DNA of 64,000 nt, taken from the NCBI GenBank assembly GCA_009823395.1, contig CM020508.1, positions 5,726,515 to 5,790,514 of the forward strand, in the 5' to 3' direction. The notes beneath the pieces are model-generated. The model was not told where the DNA came from and did no database searches. It saw only the letters and a program-made list of their open reading frames with translations. Positions 46,573 to 56,949 of this stretch are shown here, one piece after another. Each line of letters opens with the position of its first letter. Positions within the stretch are counted from its first letter, which is position 1. The stretch comes from Thamnaconus septentrionalis. Its lineage: Eukaryota; Chordata; Actinopteri; Tetraodontiformes; Monacanthidae. The translations under genes and the position numbers were made by a program.

Positions 46573-49082
46573 CAGCTATATATATTTCAGCTATTGTATT
46601 CTTGTATTTGTTCCCCATCTTTTCGTCTGATCATCGGATAAAGATCCAGCTAGCTTTTATATTGGTGAAAGCTTAATATACTGCCCATAAATACATTAAT
46701 AACAGTGTATAATCAAAGTACAATAAATGCAATTTGATTTTCCTAGCCTTAAGATGGTTTTATTATATTAAACATATAGAAAGGGTCGTGCTCCCAGTTA
46801 GCTGTCATCTTGCACCGCAATAATTAGGCTGACTGCTCCCGTCTTCAAATAAACCAAAGAAAAGAGTCTGGACGAGGTCTCCAGGAATGGATGCACAGGC
46901 CACCGTAGTTCACAGGGAGAGGAGGGAGAGTGAAAGATTCTCCAAATGGAATGTGACCACTTGATGTCGCTGTCCCTTCTTCAAAACCTCAAAATCTTGC
47001 ACACTTGACCTTTCAGTAAGCTTTCTAAGCAGCTTTGGTATTGTAGCAAGTGTTCCACAACTTTTACATTCCTTCATAAGAATGAAGGTAGATATAAATG
47101 AAAACCAATTTCTTGTACTTTCAGGCACCATCCTATCAGAGTGTTCCACAGGTTCCACTTCAAGACCACAAACCAAACCACAAAATAATGCAGAGAAAAA
47201 AAGAAGAAAGAACGGACCTGGATTTGAAGAGATGAGATGGCACTCTGACTGGATGATGTTAGCGTTGGACAGGAAGATGAGCCTCCGATACAGTTCACCA
47301 TCTTCTCCTTTAACATTCTCCACACAGTATTCCCCACTCAGCTCACTGACACCCCGACTGATTTCCTCTCTCCAACCCAGGGTACCTCCAACTGTCAAGA
47401 ACGGCACCTAAGTAGGATCACAAAGCAGGGTGAGTATGCTGCTACATACAGTGACTATGACATGAGATGTCAACGACAGACTTATAGAAAATGGACTTTT
47501 GTATGTTTACCCGCTGATTTGCTGGCATTCCCGGTGGAGCCAGTTCCATGACCATAGGTGAAAGTTCTGATTGGACAGCCTCCAAATCAGTGTATTCCTG
47601 ATTTCTGTGCATTGAAACAATGATCAGGCGCTTAAAGTTTGCACTGCCTGCTACCTGCTTTCGACCCTCGCTGGAGCTGTAAAGCCAGGATGTCTCACTA
47701 CCCTGTGGTACTATCAAGATAAGACAAGGAGAGAAAAACATAGAAAAATAAAAATGAATTAAAAAAGGATGTGGAATTAAAGCATGATAATGAAAATGTG
47801 ACCACTCACCTATAAAAATAGCAAAGTGGTTGGATCTTGGCACTTTGGCACTGGGGAGACAGTCTTGCACTGTGAGAGTGTATCTGGGAAGCCCAGTTTT
47901 GGCGTGGCACAGAGTCAGCGAAATGTCCGAGCCGGCGCCTGCGTCTGTGCGGAGTCTCTTCTTCAAGACAGAATAAGCCTGATGCTCCCTCACGGCCGAC
48001 AGCAACTCCGACATCTGCGAGAGACGGGCGGGCGCTCCGTCTTCGCCGAGACACATCTCCAGAACCGGCTGAGGCATGGGCTGGCGAAACTTTGTGCACA
48101 CCAGCACAAAGACTGGCAGCGCAAAGGAGTCCTCTTCGGAGCCACCCTCCTGCTGCAGGCAGTGGAGTCTGACCGCCCAGCCCAGCTGCACAAAGTGCTC
48201 AACAGCCAGTTTGATCACACTCTCCTGAGCCAGCGTCACACAGACATACCGTCCGCCAAAACACAGCACTCTGCCAACCTGGAGACATGGGAAAGAAAAA
48301 ACAACAACAATCTTGCTGTGTACGGAACAGACGTCCATTCAACAAACACTGTGGTCAATGAGGTTTCCTACCTCAGTGAGCATGTTCCTGGCCAGCGCTC
48401 CATCTTCCTCCGCTGCCATGGCATCCAGTGTGCCTTTGTCCAGGGCAGCCTGGTAGCTGCCGTCCTCGTACGGAGTTTTAGTTGCATCCACCTGCTGGAA
48501 GGTGAGGCCTGGCCGGCGTTCAGCATTTCTCTGGTTCATGTGGGTCACCACAGTCTCACTGATGTCGATGTTAGTCAGATGCTTGTAGCCGACGTCATAA
48601 AGCTGTTCGCTCAGCTCAGAGTTGCCGCAACCGACCACCAGCACCTGAAAGACAGATGTTTAGTTAGTTAGTTAGAAAATAAAATAAACGGGTTATAAAA
48701 ATAAGGGAATGGTGATGACAAACACGTGGCTGCAGGCCTTTACCCTTTTAATAACAATTAATATCAGTCATTATCCCTTCACACTTTTTCATGTTTTGAT
48801 CAGAATTGAAATTACCAAAAAACAAGGAAAAACAGAGTCCATAATTGATCCACTGTTACATTATCATTAGCACGTTGCTGTGGCGACAACGTTAAATTTG
48901 GATACCTGTATTTCAACAAGATTTCCTACCTTGTGTTGGACTTTTATGTATTTGTGCAGCACGCCGCAGAGTTTGTTGTAGTCTCCATACCACTCGAAAG
49001 ATTTCTCCCCCCTCTTCTTGAAGAACCTTTCCCAATACTCAGCAGAGCTAAAGTCAGCGGCAGTTCGGGGTAACAGGCTCAT
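45329..49082 (-). CDS. mettl13: METTL13 / eEF1A lysine and N-terminal methyltransferase
   Basis: Nine exons: 48930-49082, 48372-48644, 47810-48278, 47511-47710, 47218-47407, 46320-46487, 46003-46215, 45769-45900 and 45329-45621, giving 696 residues (human 699) with all phases consistent. Two methyltransferase domains are seen. The N-terminal one has SAM motif I VLVVGCGNSELSEQL (residues 52-66) and DIS, DKGTLDA; the C-terminal, spermidine-synthase-like one has VLLVGLGGGGLAQFL (about residue 489), VVELDPVVFEVA and VIIFDVD. In mammals the N-terminal domain methylates Lys55 of eEF1A and the C-terminal domain its N-terminus. An acidic/Lys-rich linker (KKKSKKKTK) lies between. The start is MSLLPRTAADF; an in-frame GTG upstream is not used. 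Frame intact; head to head with itpa. Confidence 0.96.
46536..46571. repeat. (TA)n microsatellite
   Basis: TA run with one GT interruption in mettl13 intron 5. Confidence 0.96.
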
Positions 49083-49361
49083 ATTCGGCGGCAACACTCC
49101 AAAAACGTTTCAGTTCACAAGAAGTCGGCTTTCCCTGATATACCAGGCTTTTCCACATGGCAACTTGTACTTGTTTTCGTGTCGGACGGGATTGCTAGCT
49201 GCACCGGTGCAAAAGAAAAGCACCCCGATTGGTCTATCTTTCGAAGGTGGGGCTACACCTTGCCCTGTGACTTGCTGAGGCCTTCAGCTCGTATTTGATT
49301 GGTCTTTGCTCAGCCGGAAGTCATTGGTACGTCAGCGTCAACCCTCCTGATAAAATTCATC
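49083..49361. promoter_or_regulatory. Bidirectional promoter of mettl13 and itpa
   Basis: Only 279 bp separate the two divergent start codons. Inverted CCAAT boxes (ATTGG) lie at 49228-49232 and 49298-49302, and an ETS-type CCGGAAG at 49314-49320. No TATA box is seen. This is the usual make-up of a short housekeeping bidirectional promoter. Confidence 0.75.
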
Positions 49362-50874
49362 ATGGCTGTGCCGGCAGGTAGATCTGTGGTATTCGTGACT
49401 GGAAACGCAAAGAAACTCGAAGAGGTAAGAGGTAAAAATTTTAAGCATTTGAAAAATGTTGTTCCAACGCTCTTGCTGTTTGATATTAATATTGCTATTC
49501 TGGATAACCATTTAACCGCATTCATTTACGACTGAACACTTCGCGTCTGAGTTTGCTAAATATAGCCAGCGACCATGAGCCGCAAAACAAACCAGAAATA
49601 TCGTGTCTCGTGTGAAAAATCAATCCTCCCTGTTGAATTTCCTCTCAAATCGCTTGTGTTTATCTTATATAAAAGGTCATTCAGATTCTGGGAGATACGT
49701 TTCCATACAAGCTCGTGTCTAAAAAGATTGACTGTAAGTATTAAAAGAGGTCACTAGTAAAATAAATTAAATCACGTAATAATACCTCACGTGTTTTGTT
49801 TTTTTTAAACAGTACCTGAATACCAAGGAGAGCCAGATGAGATTTCCATACAGAAGTGTAAGGAGGCTGCACAGAAGGTACAGTGACCGCACTGCCATGC
49901 ACTTATAACATGCAAGTTACTGAGAGTTAAAACATTTATTTTGTTTCTTCAGATTGATGGACCAGTTATTGTGGAGGACACGTGTTTGTGTTTCAGAGCA
50001 CTGGGGGGCCTTCCTGGTCCTTACATGTCAGTTCTAGCAATTTCCCATTCGGCCAGTCTTTATTTCTACATTAATTGACAGTAATAATAAAAGTTTTTAA
50101 ATACTGTTTGCAGAAAATGGTTCCTGGATAAACTCAAGCCAGAAGGTATGAAAATAGTCCAGATACTGATGATTTAGTTGATTGTATTGTGTTATTTACT
50201 TAAGGGAGTAATCGCTGAGCTTTATTAACTTTACTTGTTTTTGTAGGCTTGTACAAACTTCTGGCTGGGTTTGAAGATAAATCAGCCTGGGCTCTCTGCA
50301 CCTTTGCATACTCTGCTGGCAGAGATGAGCCTGTGCTGCTCTTCAGAGGGAAAACAGAGGTCAGTAAACTTCTTCAAACACCTCATTAGGTTCATGTGTA
50401 GTGTCTGTTTCTTCTATTTCATTTATATAATATTGTCCCATTATATTTTAGGGACACATTGTGGAACCAAGGGGTCCTCGAGACTTTGGTTGGGATCCTT
50501 GTTTCCTGCCTAAGGGTTTGACAAAACGTAAGAAACGACTGCTTGAACATTTCCACTAAGACCACAAGGGGGAGACATCGGACCACGTGTTCACTGTTGT
50601 GGTTGATTACAACCGCATGAACAATTTCTGATCAGTTCTTGCAACAAATTACCACTTTGCTGAGCCCGTTCATCTAACAAACTTGAGATTTTAACTATTG
50701 AACCCCAGGCAATCATTTCACTATTTCCCTTTTGTCTGCAGCTATGCTGAACTGCCGAAAGAAGTAAAGAATACGATTTCACACCGCTACAGGGCGCTTG
50801 CTGCCATGTCTGAACACTTTTCTCAGGCCAACAGTACCTCACCAGAGTGCAAAAAGAAGAAGGCGGATGAATAA
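49362..50874 (+). CDS. itpa: Inosine triphosphate pyrophosphatase, with a frame break in exon 7
   Basis: Eight exons: 49362-49424, 49676-49733, 49813-49877, 49953-50026, 50114-50145, 50247-50359, 50452-50527 and 50742-50874. The enzyme hydrolyses ITP, dITP and XTP to monophosphates and keeps them out of DNA and RNA. Family marks: [14 protein letters not shown] (substrate loop), [51 protein letters not shown] and DFGWDPCF. After [10 protein letters not shown] the frame reads LTK and then runs into an early stop in exon 8. The family's -TYAE-PK continuation lies one base out of frame ([20 protein letters not shown]). One missing T in GGTTTGAC (about 50514-50522) explains this. Either the last ~45 residues are lost or the base is an assembly error. 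Confidence 0.93.
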
Positions 50875-51104
50875 GTCACAATTTAAGGCTTGTTTTTCTT
50901 TTTTTTTTAAATTTAGGAGACAACAAGTCAAAATAGTACAATTGTCACAACCATCCCATTAAAAATATGTATAACTGCCTTTTCAATGAATATTGTGATG
51001 GGGTTTTTTATTATTATAATTTTTTAAAGTATGTTCCTTGTTGTTCCCTCATGATCGGGTTTTTCCGGAATCAAATGTTAAAAAAAATACTGGGAAAAAT
51101 AGGA

Positions 51105-51110
51105 AATAAA
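51105..51110 (+). terminator. Candidate poly(A) signal of itpa
   Basis: AATAAA about 230 bp after the itpa stop; an ATTAAA at 50958-50963 is an alternative. Confidence 0.5.
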
Positions 51111-53867
51111 AATTCTTACTTAAAACACTCCGCAGTCATTTCTCAAATGCATAGAGTTTAGGCTCCCAAAGATGTACATGGCAAAGAGTATAAATTGTTC
51201 GGATAAAGGAGGAAGAGAATGAGGGGTCGTGATGAGAGCAGCAGACCACTCTGGGGGCCACGCCAGAGTTGCAGAGAGAACATGGTGTGGGAAGAGAAGG
51301 TCTCTGAAGGGGAAAGAGAAAAGCAGAGGACAGGGCTGTGGGGTACAAGCCCAGCAGTCAAAATCAGGGGAGTTGGGTAATAAATGACCCCGGAGCTGGA
51401 AGTCTCTCAGCAGGAACTAAGCACATGTCTACAAACCCGCACAGATGTACTATAAATGTCAAACCGATACAGATGCTGCAGAAACAAATGAAAAAAGAAT
51501 GACAAGTTAATGGTAGAGCTGTTGACGTGTAGTTTTCCTAGAATATCATTCAGATTTAAATAACATTTGCAATTACATTTTTATTACATACTTTCTGTGC
51601 TCCTTTGCAGCACCTGCTCAGACCTCCCACTCTGCTGGGGGAAATTCCAGGAAGTAGCCAGTTGTTGTTCAAAGAAGAGCTGTATTTATCTTAATTTTGG
51701 GAACTCATCTGTCAGAAGGTGTTTTTGTTGCTTTATTTTCTCCCCAACAGACGACAGACGGTGGCGTGACATCAGGTCAGTACAGGTCAACGACACTGGC
51801 CGTGCTGGGACCCCCCTTTATCCTCTGTGGCACAAAGTCAACACACTTTCTGTCAGTGCTGCAGCATTCTGTTAAGCTCTGAAAATACACAGCATTGCTT
51901 TATTTAGCAGCAATCTTGACAGCAGCTAATCCTCTAAATATTTTTTGTGAGAAAATATGCACATATGTCACTGGGGTCCAAATTACTTTTATCGTACCTA
52001 TTTGTGGCTTTTGAAATGCATTGACGCAATCCGCTCTGACCACCGTCACTGCAGGCTCGTCCAACTTTCCACCTTATTTCCATTTCGAATAATCCCCCTG
52101 CCTTCTGTCCTTTAGCTGCTCTTGATCCATTCTGCTGAAAATATCAGTAGTTGTTGTGGATGTTTTATCACTTATCAAATACAGCTGTGCGATTTAGATA
52201 CACCTTGGAGATGGTTTAGAGGCTTACTTGCCAGGAAATGAGCATTCAAGGGGTCGTCAAGACAGAGGATTAAGTATATGCAAGTGATATCAATCTAGAA
52301 TTCATACTAGAACCAGTTTTGGCCAAAGGTTCAGTTTAATTCTATTAGACACTGGATCCTGAAACACAAACCCATCAAATGAGGTGTTCATTTCTGAGAC
52401 AAATGTTTGCTTTTCTTCTTATTCTTATCATTATATCATTATGATATCACCATCTTTGGCACAGTTCTCAGGCCCAGTTTTGCTGCCCCACACTGCCACT
52501 TTGGACTTAAGTGTTAATTGTGTTTTTATTGAAATAATGCAGCTTTAATAGTGTTCTTTTGTTAAGCTGTTCACCATTTCTCATGTGCAAAAGCTCTTAC
52601 TAGTAACACAAGCCAAAACAATTGAGATCACTGCGCTACAGTAACCAGGTGTCTACTCTGTAAAATGCTATGAGAATATGGAAAAAGTTGTAATTGCTCA
52701 AGACTGGTCCCCTGGCACAAAGTTCCAGTAAGATGCAAAATGTTCCGAGATCATTATCAGGATTGCAAGGGTGAAGAAAGAGCCAATAACAGCTTGTTTA
52801 TCAAAGTTAGTCAGGGTGAGACGCTGCTGTTGTGGTTCAGGGTTGAGGAATGCACTTTACAGGGAAAAGATGCCAGACTTTATGAGACTGTAATCCCCTG
52901 TTTTTACCAAAGGACGAGAAAGCTTTTTGCAGCTTTGGATAGACAGACTGCACTTCCTCTTGTTTGTTACATGAAACTTAAAAGTACTTAGCATGAATTA
53001 AAATCAACAGTAGAGTCAAGGCCCTTCTGCTTCAAAAAGATTTTACATTTCAGAGGAAGAAATTACCTCCATGATTTAGTGCCTGACTGAAGGCTTTTAA
53101 GTACAAAACGGCTGTTTCGCTTCGAGACAGCAGCGAATTGAGGGTCATTTTCAATTCCACAAATTGTGCCTTTCAACAGATTCATGTTTGACTGAATTAT
53201 TTCTTTATTTTGTCGAGCTTCAGGCTAATGGCATATTTGTGGGATGAAAGATGAAAACCTGTGAACCTGATGCATATTCCTGCTGGGACCTGTCCTCTAA
53301 ACTGCTCACTGTTTACGACCAAATGTGTGTCATTTGAACTAGTAGCTTCAGTTTTGCCATTAAATTGTGTTCATGTGAGGATTTTACCTTCTGTGGTGCA
53401 CATTTAGAGGCTTTACCAGTACACCAATCAAGTGTGTTCATCGCTGTCAAACTTAGGGGTAAGGCAGCAGCTTGTTGTGATCCTCAAAGGGAAGATTGTT
53501 CATGTAAAAGAACTTTTTCAGGGAAAACAGTTTCCCCTTGTCTGTCAGACTAAAGCATGAAAAGGGACAACAGGAGGCCTAAAGAGAAATATTACAGGGA
53601 TTTGTAAAGAGGAAATGCTTTAATGACTAGGGCAATTGTGGGAAAGTTGGAAAATTACATTTCTCACAATTAATGTGACTTCATTTGGATGTTCATCACA
53701 TTATGTTTTTTGTATTGTTGAATACCAGAAGAATTCAGAGTAGAACATCTGCTCCTTTATGTTAAGGCATGCAATGTGTGATCCCTTTTCTAAAAACTGT
53801 ATGTCCTTGGAACCAAACTAATGTACTCAAGTTAAGATCACGGGGTGACGTTTCAAACTGGAACCTT
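51111..53867. other. Intergenic region itpa-rangrf
   Basis: No gene, RNA or repeat recognised. AT-rich, with only short frames that resemble no known protein. The part next to 53868 should hold the rangrf 3' UTR (minus strand). Confidence 0.55.
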
Positions 53868-54458
53868 CTACCCAAACAGGCCTGGTTCGTGCAGAGTCAG
53901 AGTTTGCAACAGGCGCTGAAAATCCACCAATGTCCACGGATCCCGGTGCGTCTGTGCCGTGGAGGCGCTGCTGCTGGCGGAGCTGATGCTCTGCGGGTCA
54001 TTGAAGGAGACCAGGACGTCCGTGGAAAACTGGGGCAGGCGGTACAGACCCAGGTGAACGTTCACCACATTCGCCGCCCCTTCGTTGAACTTGGACACGC
54101 GCTGCGTGCCGCTCAGCATCCAGGCGGAGCTGCAGTGCGAGAAGGACAGCCCGGACTTGGGCAGATGAACCACGTTGCTCACCTCGCCTTGTCCCGGCTC
54201 CTGGGCTCTGTTGCTGCCCGCGATCTCTTGAAAGTGATACACGGCCGCGTTCTCGTCCGTCACCTGGGCCTGGTACTCCAGCAACTCTACGATCAGGCTC
54301 TGGTCGGTGTGGGCGTGGGCGAACACCTCCTGGTTGTCCGGGATCTCCCTCATCTCGCTGATGTCAGTGACGTGATTGGGGAGGAGAGCCGACATCGCTC
54401 CTCCAAACAGGGGTCGAGACGAAGCCGCGCCGCCGCCGCCTTCCCCGGCACTCTGCAT
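53868..54458 (-). CDS. rangrf: RANGRF / MOG1, Ran guanine nucleotide release factor
   Basis: A single open frame of 196 residues (human 186). The MOG1 core is clear: RPLFGGAMSALLP near the start, VTDISEMREIPDNQEVFAHAHTDQSLIVELLE, YHFQEIAG, AWMLSGTQ, LGLYRLPQFSTDVLVSFNDP and the end DFQRLLQTLTLHEPGLFG. MOG1 binds Ran, helps release its nucleotide, and in heart helps bring the Nav1.5 sodium channel to the surface. Mammalian RANGRF has several introns; none interrupts this copy. The start chosen is MQSAGEGGGG; an in-frame ATG 22 codons upstream adds residues unlike the family. Head to head with vamp4. Confidence 0.95.
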   Translation of the reverse strand: MQSAGEGGGGAASSRPLFGGAMSALLPNHVTDISEMREIPDNQEVFAHAHTDQSLIVELLEYQAQVTDENAAVYHFQEIAGSNRAQEPGQGEVSNVVHLPKSGLSFSHCSSAWMLSGTQRVSKFNEGAANVVNVHLGLYRLPQFSTDVLVSFNDPQSISSASSSASTAQTHRDPWTLVDFQRLLQTLTLHEPGLFG

Positions 54459-55429
54459 GTCCGCGCCACGTGAAGCCCGAAGAAAGCTTTCAGAGTCAAA
54501 CACAAAGGCGCAGTTTAACTGCAAACTTGTTTATAAAATAGCGTCTATTAAAAATATAAAACCGTTTTCGCCCATAACATGCCAATTTCATGCACCCAAA
54601 ACAAATCTAACTTACCAACCAACTATCGTTTCCGAGATATCTCTTCCTCTTGGCAACAAACGCTTTCGTCGACTATGTGATAGTCTTGCGCACTGCTGCC
54701 ACCTACAGGCGCGGATCACACACACAAAATCATCACTCCAGTGAATTGCTGCTCGTTTTTTTCGATTGTTATGTCTTTTCTGAATAAATTTAAGGTAAAC
54801 CTTCAAATAACAGTGTATTCCATTTAAAGGCCTTTGGCTCTGAAACCACACAACAATATAGTATTGCTTAAAGAATGTGGAGTGACCAGTTCTAAAATTC
54901 CCAAAACTAAAGATAAAATCCACTGCTAGCAATGGACTATGATGGTTACTTACTTTTAGGATATTTATTAGGTTGGGCATATAAATTGCAAGTGTTTTCT
55001 TAAAAACAATTTAGCACCATGAAACAGTTCAAATGTTTTTATCAAGATCTTTATTTAACACGATCTTTTACATTGTCGGATAAATCGCATTTCTTTTCCT
55101 TTGGGTTAGTATTTTTTGAACAATATACCTTTACTTAGTACACGCACATAACTAATAAATGTTAATTTCTTTAATATTTGCATCGACACCCGCCCTTTTC
55201 TTTCCTCCTCCAGCTGTTTGTGTTCATTTCCTGGTCAGCTGACCCGACCGGAAGACAAGTCAAACGCACCGCTAACATTGGTGATGATGCTCCTGTGTCA
55301 TCGTCACGAATAACTCTTGAAATGAAATTAAACTGAACAAACCCTGAAATACACCGACCCGTCCACTGCCCGGACTAATACCCGAGTTTCTCTCGGTCTG
55401 TGTTTGCCGGCATCGAGCATCGGATCGAG
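54459..55429. promoter_or_regulatory. rangrf/vamp4 divergent region with vamp4 5' non-coding exon
   Basis: The two genes diverge here. A GATCGAG/GTAAAC donor at 55429/55430 marks the end of a probable vamp4 non-coding first exon in a locally GC-rich stretch (about 55230-55429); its start is not known. The part between 54780 and 55180 is AT-rich with no clear sites. Confidence 0.5.
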
Positions 55430-56913
55430 GTAAACACAAACAGGTTAGCCCGTGGTGTTATCAAGCTAGCTTAGCCGCATAGCTAATTTTGCCCAGAAAC
55501 CCCGAGGCCTTTCTGAACAAGATCAATAAATACGCTACTCGACAGTTGTGTTTGTGGTTTACGGACACCTCACTATTATGGCTATGGGCATAGCCAGTGT
55601 AATCTTGAGCCCTTACCTTAAATTGGAGTTACAATTTATTAAAAGATGCTTTTAGCTGTCATAGCTGTGACATAATAACATCTGTTTTTTTGTTTTTCCA
55701 GCACTGATATTAATCTGTTTCATTTGATCCTTTGATCTGTCTCCCTGTGTACATTGAAGCATTCTGGCCCTCGTGTCTGATTAAAGTTGCACTCCTCAAT
55801 TTGACGGTAAATGTGACGACGATGTGTAGAACAGGGAAGTGATGAGTAGGGGATGGAGAAAAATGATGATGACGCGTGTTCATGATTTGGGATGCCAGCT
55901 GACACTGAAGCTCGTCAGGAAAGAAGAGGGCGACTTTGTTAGTCTCATATTAGTTTAAACTCAGTTGTCACAGCGGCTTTGAGGTACCAATAAAGAATGC
56001 AACAAGTCTTGACAGTAACAGTGTTAATAGTTTTTGATTTTCTCTAACCTTCTCTATGATCACTCTACTTTTTTGTGTAATCACAATACCTGCGGCATCA
56101 ATATTCATATCTTTAAACACCGTTTTCTCTGCTAAACTAATCCTCTAACCTTTGCTTCTCTTGCCTTTGTCTTTCTGTGCATGTCTTTGCTGCCTCTGCA
56201 TCAGATAGAACTTTGTCCTCTGCTTCCTCCACTCTGATTACTGGAAAGTCTCTCTCTTCTTGGAGCTATTATAAGGCCTTTTCCAAACACATTGCCAGCT
56301 AAAGGACACTGCTGCGAAAAGCCACACTGTCTGACTGAGCTGGATTCAATGGTATCACTTTTGCTGGATTGACATCGATTGCGTGTGTGTGGCTGTGTGC
56401 GTGCGTGCGTGATCCGAGTATCACATGTTGTTTAGTTTATTGTGACTGAAGCACTCTGTGGAGGCTGTGAAAACAGGGTCGAGGGGGTCACCACTTGAAG
56501 GACAGTATATTTTCCATGAACTGCACAACTGAGTGTTTCACCCAAAGGCACAATGAGCTATGATGACATTTCCTTTCATAGCAAGTGAGAGTAGATGCCT
56601 ACACAATCCAGAAAAGTCAGGAAGTTAGGAGAAGTGACAATGTCAAAAAACATTATTTGGCAGAGAGATGCAAAAAAAAAGTGCAGTAGGTGAGTTTTGA
56701 TTTATCAATATTGATAAATCAAAACTCACCTAGTGCACTTTTTGTGTATCTTTGTTTTATTCACATACTTCATTCTTTGTTTTGCATGTGTTACTATATA
56801 TTTGTAGTTAAAATCAATATCAGTCAATCATCATCAATATTTTTGTTTTTTGTTTTTTTTTGTTGTTGAGAAAATTAATTGAGGAATTTGTTTTGTCTCC
56901 TCCTGACCTGCAG
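55430..56913 (+). other. vamp4 intron 1
   Basis: Runs from the donor at 55430 to the CTGACCTGCAG acceptor at 56913, ahead of the exon with the start codon. No coding sequence recognised; contains the long palindrome at 56676-56743. Confidence 0.55.
56676..56743. repeat. 68-bp near-perfect palindrome
   Basis: Two 34-base arms meet without a loop at 56709/56710 and pair at 33 of 34 positions. Lies in vamp4 intron 1, about 170 bp before the first coding exon. Confidence 0.9.
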
Positions 56914-56949
56914 AGGGAGCCAGATCAGGAGGAGCAGCCTGACAGCAAC

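Noticed and set aside
47826..48671. 281-residue plus-strand reading frame
   Set aside because: Lies antisense over mettl13 exons 2 and 3, which are clearly the real coding strand.
54459..54524. N-terminal extension of rangrf by 22 codons
   Set aside because: The extra residues do not resemble the family and the inner ATG gives a near-normal length.
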